From Bacteroidota bacterium (GTDB taxonomy: Bacteria; Bacteroidota; Bacteroidia; Flavobacteriales_F; PHOS-HE28): DNA of 5,457 bases. The position numbers and the translations under genes are program-made. The notes under the pieces were generated by a model. It saw only the letters and a program-made list of their open reading frames with translations, did not search any database and was not told where the DNA came from. Every line of letters starts with the position of its first letter. Position 1 is the first letter of the stretch. Shown piece after piece: positions 1 through 5,457 of the stretch. The DNA is taken from positions 1 to 5,457 of the forward strand of contig CAUJFM010000291.1 of the NCBI GenBank assembly GCA_963169595.1, in the 5' to 3' direction.

Positions 1-776
1 ACCGTTCCACCACCACCAGCAGCAATTCCAGCCACGTGAGCCCCGTGTGAACCATCAATCATGTCTCTTTGGGCATTAAGGATGGCCGATTGTGTAGCAA
101 GCTCACGGCCGTACGTAAACGGGGATGGAGGAGTGCCTGATGGAGCCATTTGCTCCCAGACACGCTTTACGCGGTATACGGTTCCAGCCTCGTTGTAGAA
201 GTTTGGATGTGTATAGTCGAATCCTTGGTCTATGATACCGACAACAACGTTTTGCCCCCAATAGGACTGGGGAAGCTGAAATCCTTGATGTACCCAATCC
301 ACCCAAGTTTGTTGCCGCGCGTTGTCCATGGTCGGCGATCCCTTCTCACCTGCTTGAATGAATAGAACACCGGGTACTGATGCCAGTTGGCCCAGTACAT
401 CAATAGCCACAACTCCGGTAGCAACCCCATTGACCACATCCTTTGAGAATGCTCCAAACCCCTGTAGGTCCTCCACATCACTAGTCTCGCTCAGCAGGAT
501 GAGGACGTTAGCCAATAACTGACCCTCTCGGTCGATGAGGCCAAACTCCGAGAGCATTTCATCACGGCTGAGCGATGCAAAGTCGCCTTGACGAAGTTTC
601 TCCATTTCGATCAACAACATCGCAGTTCGAGGCGATAAACCTGCCGTGGGTAACGAGTACTTCGTGGGTGCAGCAATCTCTTCCCGGTTGAACGGCTTCG
701 AAGGAAAGATCGACTGACCTACCACGGTTTGCCCCAAAGTCATGAGGCCCGCAAAGCAGAGTATCGTTGTCTTCAT
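1..776 (-). CDS. Secreted S8 (subtilisin-like) serine protease, N-terminal part, truncated by window edge
   Basis: The visible 258 residues are the N-terminal part of a secreted subtilase, an endopeptidase with an Asp-His-Ser triad. Residues 1 to about 21 look like a signal peptide (MKTTILCFAGLMTLG, then small residues before Gln21), so export is expected. Residues about 45-143 form a pro-region ending in a typical subtilase pro-domain strand-helix-strand (SVPGVLFIQAG, 133-143). The catalytic domain follows: the Asp motif GIIDQGFDYTHPNF with catalytic Asp183, then the His motif GSHGAHVAGIAAGG with catalytic His244. The Ser motif (GTSMA type) would lie beyond the left edge, so activity cannot be judged. 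Subtilisins usually have HGTH here; HGAH is a minor departure. The ATG at 776-774 is chosen because the signal peptide starts there. It lies 15 bases after the stop of the upstream lipoprotein gene, which suggests one operon. Family assignment is firm; substrate is unknown. Confidence 0.93.
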   Translation of the reverse strand, partial: MKTTILCFAGLMTLGQTVVGQSIFPSKPFNREEIAAPTKYSLPTAGLSPRTAMLLIEMEKLRQGDFASLSRDEMLSEFGLIDREGQLLANVLILLSETSDVEDLQGFGAFSKDVVNGVATGVVAIDVLGQLASVPGVLFIQAGEKGSPTMDNARQQTWVDWVHQGFQLPQSYWGQNVVVGIIDQGFDYTHPNFYNEAGTVYRVKRVWEQMAPSGTPPSPFTYGRELATQSAILNAQRDMIDGSHGAHVAGIAAGGGGT

Positions 777-791
777 CGTCCTGTGTTGTTA

Positions 792-1247
792 CTACCTGTT
801 CTGGGACTTGGTCGCCAACTCGAAATAGGAGATACCTCGAAGATGCAAGAAATCTTGGAGGCGACTGAACGGGAGAATCACTGTCCTCATGGTTCCAAGC
901 GGTTCGCCCAATGAGCCCCCCATTGCGTGAAGACCAGCCGCTTCAAAGCCATCATCCACTTTCACGAATCCGCTCACAGAAACCGAATCACCTCGCCGGA
1001 GTAGACCATACCTCTCGACAAGAGAATTGGATGGGTTGTACTCCCCGAACCCGAGGCCACTGACGCGCAACTCCTCCTCGACGTCGGATAGGAACTTGCG
1101 TGTCAATGCCGATACCTCAAAGGATGGCGCTAAGCTGATTACACGATCTTCCGATAATCCGGCAGAGTGCTTTTTCGACCCACAGCATGAAACTCCGGCG
1201 AATAAGGCCAACATCGCAAGGATGAGGATCGGATGGGTGGTTCTCAT
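792..1247 (-). CDS. Putative lipoprotein resembling a stand-alone subtilase pro-domain
   Basis: This gene encodes 151 residues. Residues 1-20 are a hydrophobic export signal (ILILAMLALFAGVS) followed by Cys21-Cys22, so lipid attachment at one of these cysteines is likely, although the lipobox (GVSC) is not canonical. The rest has no catalytic motif that I recognise. Residues 80-145 follow the pattern of a subtilase pro-domain: YGLL (80-83), a strand SVSVSGFVKVDD (88-99), then VILPFSRLQDFL and RGISYFELA (123-145). The neighbouring protease shows the same pattern at almost the same positions (FGLI at 78-81; GVVAIDVLGQLA and PGVLFIQAG at 121-143). The protein ends six residues after this motif, where a catalytic domain would start. 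Seen: the colinear layout and the 15-base gap to the protease gene. Inferred: a trans-acting inhibitor, chaperone or anchor for that protease. Alternatively it is a truncated paralogue or an unrelated lipoprotein. The gene call is secure; the function is not. Confidence 0.8.
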   Translation of the reverse strand: MRTTHPILILAMLALFAGVSCCGSKKHSAGLSEDRVISLAPSFEVSALTRKFLSDVEEELRVSGLGFGEYNPSNSLVERYGLLRRGDSVSVSGFVKVDDGFEAAGLHAMGGSLGEPLGTMRTVILPFSRLQDFLHLRGISYFELATKSQNR

Positions 1248-1276
1248 TGTTATGGCGTGGACCGTAAATGCAAGCC

Positions 1277-1284
1277 CAAGTATA
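1277..1284 (-). promoter_or_regulatory. Weak candidate -7 box of Bacteroidota type
   Basis: On the minus strand these bases read TATACTTG, one mismatch from the Bacteroidota -7 consensus TAnnTTTG. They lie about 30 bases upstream of the lipoprotein start codon, a sensible distance for a promoter of the lipoprotein-protease pair. The nearest upstream TTG (1297-1299) is only 12 bases away, too close for a normal -33 element, so the call is weak. It also depends on the tentative assignment to Bacteroidota. Confidence 0.22.
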
Positions 1285-1355
1285 ACTCAACGGAGACAAT
1301 CTGGTCGGCATGCGCGTGAACGGGCGAAGCGGCGGCCTGCTGAAGGCGAAGTGCT

Positions 1356-1415
1356 GGTGCTGCCCGAGCGAGGAGGCTGCGAGGCACGAGCAGCCCCCGG
1401 AGCCGCAGCAGCACC
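1356..1415. repeat. Nested inverted repeats in a GC-rich intergenic block
   Basis: The outer arms GGTGCTGC (1356-1363) and GCAGCACC (1408-1415) are perfect 8-base complements. Inside them GGCTGC (1375-1380) and GCAGCC (1390-1395) are perfect 6-base complements around a 9-base loop, and one mismatch further out two more G-C pairs are possible (1372-1373 with 1397-1398). The two stems nest, as in a structured RNA or a cruciform. There is no T-run, so this is not a standard terminator. It may be a structured non-coding RNA, a degraded mobile-element end, or a dispersed intergenic repeat; the window alone cannot tell. Confidence 0.5.
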
Positions 1416-1446
1416 CACTGAGCCAAGGCAGCCACAGCGGAGCACG

Positions 1447-1460
1447 CGACGCGTGCGTCG
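1447..1460. repeat. 14-base palindrome in intergenic region
   Basis: CGACGC and GCGTCG flank a central GT, giving perfect 6-base arms. It lies about 30 bases beyond the nested inverted repeats in the same GC-rich block and may belong to the same element. A regulator-binding site is possible, but nothing in the sequence identifies a regulator. Confidence 0.45.
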
Positions 1461-1621
1461 GCATTGTGCGAGGGAAAGGGGGCACGGCCCGAAGCCGAAC
1501 CTGGCACTCCACCCACTTGAGCAATCCCACGCCACCTCGTGCAAAACACTTCAAGCGACCAGCATCACGTACCTCGACTCACTTGTAAGTTGCACCTTCC
1601 ATTCCTGCCAAGCTCCCCGTC

Positions 1622-4594
1622 ATGTTCACCCCGCCCACCCGTGAAGAGGCCCGCGCCCGCATCGCCGAGCTGGTGGCGCGGTTCCGCGAGCAGTACGCCA
1701 GCTACAAGCGGCCGGACTACAATGAGACGCAGGTGCGGCGCGACTTCATCGACCCTTTCTTCAAGGCACTGGGCTGGGACATCGATAACAGCGCTGGGAA
1801 CGCCGAGGCCTATCGCGAAGTGATCCACGAGGACCGCGTGAAGGTGGGCAAGGCGTTGAAGGCCCCGGATTACAGCTTCAGGCTGGAGGGCGGCAAGCGT
1901 CTCTTCTTCGTGGAGGCCAAGAAGCCCAACGTGCGGGTGAAAAGCGAAGTAGAGCCTGCCTATCAGGTGCGCCGCTATGCCTGGAGCGCCAAACTGCCGG
2001 TGAGCATCCTCACGGACTTCGAGGAGTTCAGCGTGTACGATTGCAGCAAGCGCCCCAACGCGGAGGACAAAGCCTCCGTAGCCCGCATCAAGTACCTCAC
2101 GTTCGAGGACTACGACAAGGAGTTCGATTACCTGTGGGACACCTTCAGCAAGGAGCAGGTGCGCAAGGGCGGCTTCGACCGCTTCGTGAAGAGCGACCGG
2201 GGCAAGCGCGGCACGGCCACCGTGGACGACGCCTTCCTGGAAAGCCTGGACACCTGGCGGAAGTACCTGGCCACGAGCATCAGCCTGCGCAACCACGACC
2301 TGGAAGAAGAGGACCTGAACCACGTGGTGCAACAGACCATCGACCGCATCATCTTCCTGCGCATCGCCGAGGACCGCGGCGTGGAACCCTACGGCGAGTT
2401 GATGGCCGCGATACGCGAGGGCGGCGAGCTGTACAGCAACCTCTTCAAACTGTTCCGCCGCGCGGACACCAAGTACAACAGCGGCCTGTTCGACTTCCGC
2501 AAGGACAAGCGCAGTGCCACCATCGCGGTGGACAACAAGGTGGTGCGCAACATCGTGGAGGACCTCTACTACCCGAAGAGCCCTTACGAGTTCAGCGTGC
2601 TGAGCGTGGAGATCCTGGGTAGTGCCTATGAGCAGTTCCTCGGCAAGCGCATCCGCATCGATGCCGGCCACCGGGCGCGCATCGAAGAAAAGCCCGAGGT
2701 GCGCAAGGCCGGTGGTGTGTACTACACCCCGCAATACATCGTGGACTATATCGTGGAGCGCACCGTGGGCGACCTGGTGAAGGGCCGCACGCCGAAGGAG
2801 GTGAAGGAGCTGAAGGTGCTGGACCCCGCCTGTGGCAGCGGCAGTTTCCTGTTGGGCGCTTACCAGTTCCTATTGGACTGGCACAAGCGGTATTACCGTG
2901 TGCACGCACCTGCGAAAGGCGCCAAACGTGACGCGGTGTTACGCCCTGACGGTGAGTTGACCAGCGCGGTGAAGAAGGATATCCTGCTCAACAACATCCA
3001 CGGCGTGGACCTGGACCCCAATGCAGTGGAAGTGACCAAGCTGAGCCTACTGTTGAAGTGCATGGAGGGCGAGACCACGGCGAGCATCCAGCACAGTCTG
3101 GACTTCGCACAGGAAAGGATATTGCCGACGTTGGATGAGAATGTGTTGTGCGGAAATAGCTTGCTTGACACCGACTATTACGACGGCACACTGGACCTCG
3201 GGGGCGAGCGCACCGTGCGTCCATTCAATTGGCAACGGGCCTTCCCGGCTGTCTTCAAGATCCGTAAGCCGGACCAGAAGCAGGAACTGCTCATACAGGC
3301 GCGTCGCGTAAAGCAAGAACATGATGAGCAGCAAGAGCGCGCTGCCGCGCTGCTGAGAAAGCAAGGCATCAACCTGGCTGAAGAACCAGCAGCGGGTTAC
3401 CAGAAGGCGAACGGAGGCTTCGATGCGATCATCGGGAATCCGCCATATGTCCTTCTTCAGAACATGGAGACCAAGGAGTTCTTCACCTACGCATCCAACA
3501 AGTACAACACGGCCCGCTACAAGATCGACACCTACCACCTGTTCGTTGAACGCGCGGTGAAGCTGCTCCGGCCGGGCGGCTTGCTTGGTTTCATCACGCC
3601 GAACACATTCCTGAAGAACATCCATGCTGAACCGCTTCGACGCTTCCTGCTCGATGACACAAGACTGAGGGAGATCCTGCTCTTCAACTACAACGTGTTC
3701 TCTCAGGCCAGTGTGGATACCTGTGTGTTCATCACCTCACGGGATGCAGCGAAAGGAAAGAGCCGTTTGCATGTGTACAAGGTGGACAAGCCGTTTGAGC
3801 CCAACTCTGTAGGTCTGGTGGAGCAAGCATCGTTCGCCAAGAACGAGCGCGCTGATTTCCTACTTGACCAAAGCGCTGCGGACAAGCAGTTGCTGAAGAA
3901 GATACGGTCGCAGTCGAAACCCTTGTCCGCTACCTGCGGTGCCTACTTCGGCATTCAAGCCTGGGACCGTAAGAAGCACGTTGCCGACCGCAAGTTGAGC
4001 AAGGACTACGTACCGGTAATTGATGGCTCCGACATCGAACCGTTCGCCTTGCGCTCACAATCGTTGTTCGTCCTGTTCAACTCCACTGGCGTGAAGAGCG
4101 GTGGAAATGCAGCGATACACGAGCAGGACCGGATCTGCATACGTCAAGTGGGGCACTATCCGATCGCGACTGTCATACCTGGCGGGCTATACTCCATGAA
4201 CTCGTTGTACAATGTGTACCTGAAGGCTCCCGGCGCCAATGACCTGTACTTCGTCCTCGGCATCATGAACAGTCATCTCAATCGCTTCGTCTGGGGCAAG
4301 GTCCACTCCGACCAGAAGAAGACATTCCCGAAGATCAAAAAGGAGGCTCTGCTATCCATCCCCATGAAGGCGGCCAAAACGACTGAGGACAAGGAGCTGG
4401 TATCACGCGTCTCCTCATTGACCAAGTCCTTGGTTACATTCAAGAACGAGCAGTTCGCCAAGCATGGCGGCTTGAAGGACAAAGTCTCCGAGGACAAGGC
4501 CGCGCATCTGGAGCAGCGGATCAACGAAACGGTCTTCGCCCTGTATGGCCTGGATTCGACCGAGATCGAGTTGGTGGAAGCGTCGCAATTGTAG
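1622..4594 (+). CDS. Type IIG-like restriction-modification enzyme (nuclease, N6-adenine methyltransferase and specificity region in one chain)
   Basis: This 990-residue protein should methylate adenine in its recognition site using S-adenosylmethionine and cut unmodified DNA, acting alone in the cytoplasm against foreign DNA. Residues about 30-180 resemble the nuclease of type I R subunits: ETQVRRDFIDPFFKALGWD (35-53), then a PD-(D/E)XK site with Asp83 (APDYSF), Glu98 and Lys100 (FFVEAKKP). A helical linker follows. The methyltransferase core begins with motif X (GGVYYTPQYIVDYIV, from 364), then motif I DPACGSGSF (401-409), GVDLDPNAVEV (461-471) and the catalytic motif IV NPPY (606-609); the order X-I-IV marks the gamma class. 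ITPNTFLKN (658-666) leads into a TaqI-like recognition region from about 760, with WGKVHSDQKKTFPKIKKEAL near its end. Length fits Type IIG enzymes. All key residues are present, so it looks intact. The ATG at 1622 gives a normal distance to the nuclease motifs. The recognition sequence cannot be predicted. The second half uses fewer G/C-ending codons than the first. Confidence 0.93.
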   Translation: MFTPPTREEARARIAELVARFREQYASYKRPDYNETQVRRDFIDPFFKALGWDIDNSAGNAEAYREVIHEDRVKVGKALKAPDYSFRLEGGKRLFFVEAKKPNVRVKSEVEPAYQVRRYAWSAKLPVSILTDFEEFSVYDCSKRPNAEDKASVARIKYLTFEDYDKEFDYLWDTFSKEQVRKGGFDRFVKSDRGKRGTATVDDAFLESLDTWRKYLATSISLRNHDLEEEDLNHVVQQTIDRIIFLRIAEDRGVEPYGELMAAIREGGELYSNLFKLFRRADTKYNSGLFDFRKDKRSATIAVDNKVVRNIVEDLYYPKSPYEFSVLSVEILGSAYEQFLGKRIRIDAGHRARIEEKPEVRKAGGVYYTPQYIVDYIVERTVGDLVKGRTPKEVKELKVLDPACGSGSFLLGAYQFLLDWHKRYYRVHAPAKGAKRDAVLRPDGELTSAVKKDILLNNIHGVDLDPNAVEVTKLSLLLKCMEGETTASIQHSLDFAQERILPTLDENVLCGNSLLDTDYYDGTLDLGGERTVRPFNWQRAFPAVFKIRKPDQKQELLIQARRVKQEHDEQQERAAALLRKQGINLAEEPAAGYQKANGGFDAIIGNPPYVLLQNMETKEFFTYASNKYNTARYKIDTYHLFVERAVKLLRPGGLLGFITPNTFLKNIHAEPLRRFLLDDTRLREILLFNYNVFSQASVDTCVFITSRDAAKGKSRLHVYKVDKPFEPNSVGLVEQASFAKNERADFLLDQSAADKQLLKKIRSQSKPLSATCGAYFGIQAWDRKKHVADRKLSKDYVPVIDGSDIEPFALRSQSLFVLFNSTGVKSGGNAAIHEQDRICIRQVGHYPIATVIPGGLYSMNSLYNVYLKAPGANDLYFVLGIMNSHLNRFVWGKVHSDQKKTFPKIKKEALLSIPMKAAKTTEDKELVSRVSSLTKSLVTFKNEQFAKHGGLKDKVSEDKAAHLEQRINETVFALYGLDSTEIELVEASQL

Positions 4595-4762
4595 GACCTG
4601 CTGCGCAAAACCGTGCGCCCGGAGTTCCTCAACCGCGTGGACGAGCTGATCATGTTCCGTCCGCTGAGCCAGGGCGATCCCGCAGAGCGGGACAGGTCGT
4701 GCGGGAGATCGTGAAGCTGCAGTTGCACATGCTGGTGCAGAAGCTGGAGGAGAAGGACATCG
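4595..4762 (+). pseudogene. clpB: clpB 3' fragment, frameshifted remnant
   Basis: ClpB is a cytoplasmic AAA+ disaggregase working with DnaK. Directly after the stop of the restriction gene, one frame reads DLLRKTVRPEFLNRVDE and then LIMFRPLSQGD, a close match to the end of the second ATPase domain of ClpB. That frame stops at 4712. A second frame, from 4693, continues the family pattern with VVREIVKLQLHMLVQKLEEK. The switch between frames falls at the hairpin 4678-4692, which replaces about 9 expected bases with 17 (net about +8). The family's sensor-2 GARPLKR motif is not seen further on. There is no start codon and no upstream ATPase sequence, so this is debris, not a gene. Identity is confident; how it came to abut the restriction gene is inference (rearrangement, or possibly an assembly join). 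Confidence 0.82.
4678..4692. repeat. Small perfect hairpin inside the clpB remnant
   Basis: TCCCGC (4678-4683) and GCGGGA (4687-4692) are perfect complements around AGA. The hairpin sits exactly where the ClpB reading frame changes, so it looks like a short palindromic insertion that caused the frameshift. It is followed by CAGGTCG, not a T-run, so an intrinsic terminator for the restriction gene is unlikely. Confidence 0.7.
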
Positions 4763-4921
4763 CGCCGTCGCCAGAGCGCTTTGGCGGCGTGCGACCACTT
4801 CATCCCCAGCGAGGAGCTGATCGCCCACATCTCCACCACTGATCCGGCGCATTCGCCCCAGTTGTTCGGGCATCTGGTGGAGGCCTGCATGCCTGCTCAC
4901 GCACACACACCAGGTTGCTGA
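4763..4921 (+). other. Unassigned open frame after the clpB remnant
   Basis: The frame of the first ClpB segment reopens here and reads through QSALAACDHF and IPSEELIAHI to a stop at 4919-4921, without a start codon of its own. The codons look coding-like, with many G/C-ending ones, but the product does not match the ClpB C-terminus that I know and I recognise no other family. It may be a diverged end of the remnant after a second, compensating frameshift, a piece of another gene, or chance. A longer open frame on the opposite strand across 4273-4890 is treated as a shadow. Confidence 0.25.
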
Positions 4922-4934
4922 GTGCTCCCCATCA

Positions 4935-5457
4935 CCCGCCCACACCATGCGCCATCAGCTGTGCTCCATGGCCCCCTCCCCCGCCCCGATCCATGGCCCA
5001 CCCATGCTTCACGCGCGGTGTCCCCCGCCCGGGTGTGGCATCCAAGTAGGTCATAATCCACGTCTCACCCGCCCGGGTGCATTGTGCATGTAGACCTTGT
5101 TGGGAGTGCCACCTGCCCGGGTGAAGGGGGCATGTGGATCAATCTCGTGGTCACACCCGCTTGGGTGGAAGGTGCATGTTGGCCTACATCGTGGTCCTAC
5201 CCCCCGGGTAATAGGTCCATGTCGGCCTACGTAATGGTCTCACCCGCCCGGGTGGTAGGTCCATGTCGGCCTACATGATGGTCTTACCCGCCCAGGTGCT
5301 AGGTCCATGTCGGCCTACATGATGGTCTCACCCGCCCAGGTGCTAGGTCCATGTCGGCCTACATGATGGTCTCACCCGCCCAGGTGCTAGGTCCATGTCG
5401 GCCTACATGATGGTCTCTCCCGCCCAGGTGCTAGGTCCATGTCGGCCTACATGATGG
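4935..5457. repeat. 44-bp tandem repeat array (12 copies visible, continues past right edge)
   Basis: Anchored on the core CCCGCC, copies begin at about 4935, 4980, 5024, 5068, 5112, 5156, 5199, 5243, 5287, 5331, 5375 and 5419. Spacing is 44 bases, with one 45 (first to second) and one deletion in the copy near 5200. A typical unit is the core CACCCGCCCAGGTG, then CTAGGTCCATGTCGGCC, then TACATGATGGTCT. The last four copies differ from one another at only a few bases; those left of about 5200 keep mainly the core and diverge in the remaining 30 bases. As 44 is not a multiple of three, the array is not a coding repeat. Some copies can form short hairpins: CACCC-GCCC-GGGTG, and in the right-hand copies TAGG with CCTA. 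Function unknown; it behaves like a minisatellite. Confidence 0.92.

Larger units (their letters stand above)
1248..1621. other. Divergent intergenic region, no gene recognised
   Basis: This 374-base stretch separates the minus-strand protease operon from the plus-strand restriction gene, so promoters for both directions must lie in or near it. Several open frames cross it on both strands, but their products are low-complexity Ala/Arg/Pro-rich strings without a recognisable domain, and I do not call them genes. About 1310-1510 is clearly GC-rich and holds nested inverted repeats, listed separately. About 1510-1621 is plainer sequence. No clear promoter or ribosome binding site was found just before the ATG at 1622, and no tRNA or other known RNA was recognised. 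Confidence 0.6.

Noticed and set aside
1250..1549. Overlapping minus-strand open frames of 85, 99 and 145 residues in the intergenic block
   Set aside because: Three frames open together indicate GC-driven open frames rather than a gene. The inverted repeats explain part of the sequence pattern better.
1027..1644. 205-residue plus-strand open frame across the lipoprotein gene and the intergenic region
   Set aside because: It overlaps the lipoprotein gene antisense. Its remainder is low-complexity Arg/Ala/Pro sequence without domain features.
1565..2734. 389-residue open frame on the minus strand opposite the restriction gene
   Set aside because: It is antisense to clearly coding nuclease and methyltransferase sequence and is explained by the high GC at third codon positions. 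It has no recognisable domain.
1..4594. A combined defence system of the S8 protease and the restriction enzyme
   Set aside because: The protease and lipoprotein have export signals and are transcribed away from the restriction gene. They also differ in base composition, and nothing links them functionally.
4678..4692. Intrinsic terminator for the restriction gene
   Set aside because: The stem is only 6 bp, has no T-run after it, and lies inside ClpB-derived sequence at the frame break.
4273..4948. Minus-strand open frames of 205 and 177 residues over the end of the restriction gene and the clpB remnant
   Set aside because: They are antisense to recognised protein sequence on the plus strand and match no known family by eye.
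5084..5278. 64-residue open frame across the repeat array
   Set aside because: The repeat period is 44, so the frame changes in every unit. The frame is open by chance and the product is not a repeat protein.
4935..5457. CRISPR array (regular repeats with variable stretches between conserved 14-base cores)
   Set aside because: The parts between the cores are related to one another and nearly identical in the right-hand copies. The core is too short for a CRISPR repeat, and no cas gene is present.

Overview
The window looks like chromosomal DNA from a moderately GC-rich bacterium. I lean towards an uncultured Bacteroidota (Flavobacteriales-like) lineage. The reasons are the style of the secreted subtilase and lipoprotein pair, the lack of clear Shine-Dalgarno sites before the genes, and the ClpB fragment. 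This assignment is tentative because no rRNA or marker gene is present.

Positions 1-1247 (minus strand) hold two closely spaced secreted-protein genes. The upstream one (792-1247) encodes a 151-residue putative lipoprotein. The downstream one (1-776) encodes the N-terminal 258 residues of an S8 (subtilisin-like) protease and runs off the left edge. By eye the lipoprotein can be laid over the signal peptide and pro-region of the protease almost residue for residue, and it stops where the catalytic domain would begin. It therefore looks like a stand-alone copy of the protease pro-domain, possibly a trans-acting inhibitor or folding partner. I consider this the most interesting gene-level observation here.

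Positions 1248-1621 form a divergent intergenic region. It contains a GC-rich block with nested inverted repeats and a 14-bp palindrome, and no convincing gene.

Positions 1622-4594 (plus strand) encode a 990-residue single-chain Type IIG-like restriction-modification enzyme: an N-terminal PD-(D/E)XK nuclease, a gamma-class N6-adenine methyltransferase core (motifs X, I, IV), and a TaqI-like C-terminal target-recognition region. One polypeptide should both methylate and cut, so no partner gene is needed, and none is seen.

Immediately after its stop codon (4595 onward) lies a broken 3' fragment of clpB. It is frameshifted by a small perfect hairpin (4678-4692), and the C-terminal end of the protein is not recognisable. 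The junction suggests a rearrangement that placed the restriction gene against clpB debris.

From about 4935 to the right edge there is a 44-bp tandem repeat array of 12 visible copies. The copies are strongly diverged on the left and nearly identical on the right, and the array continues beyond the window.
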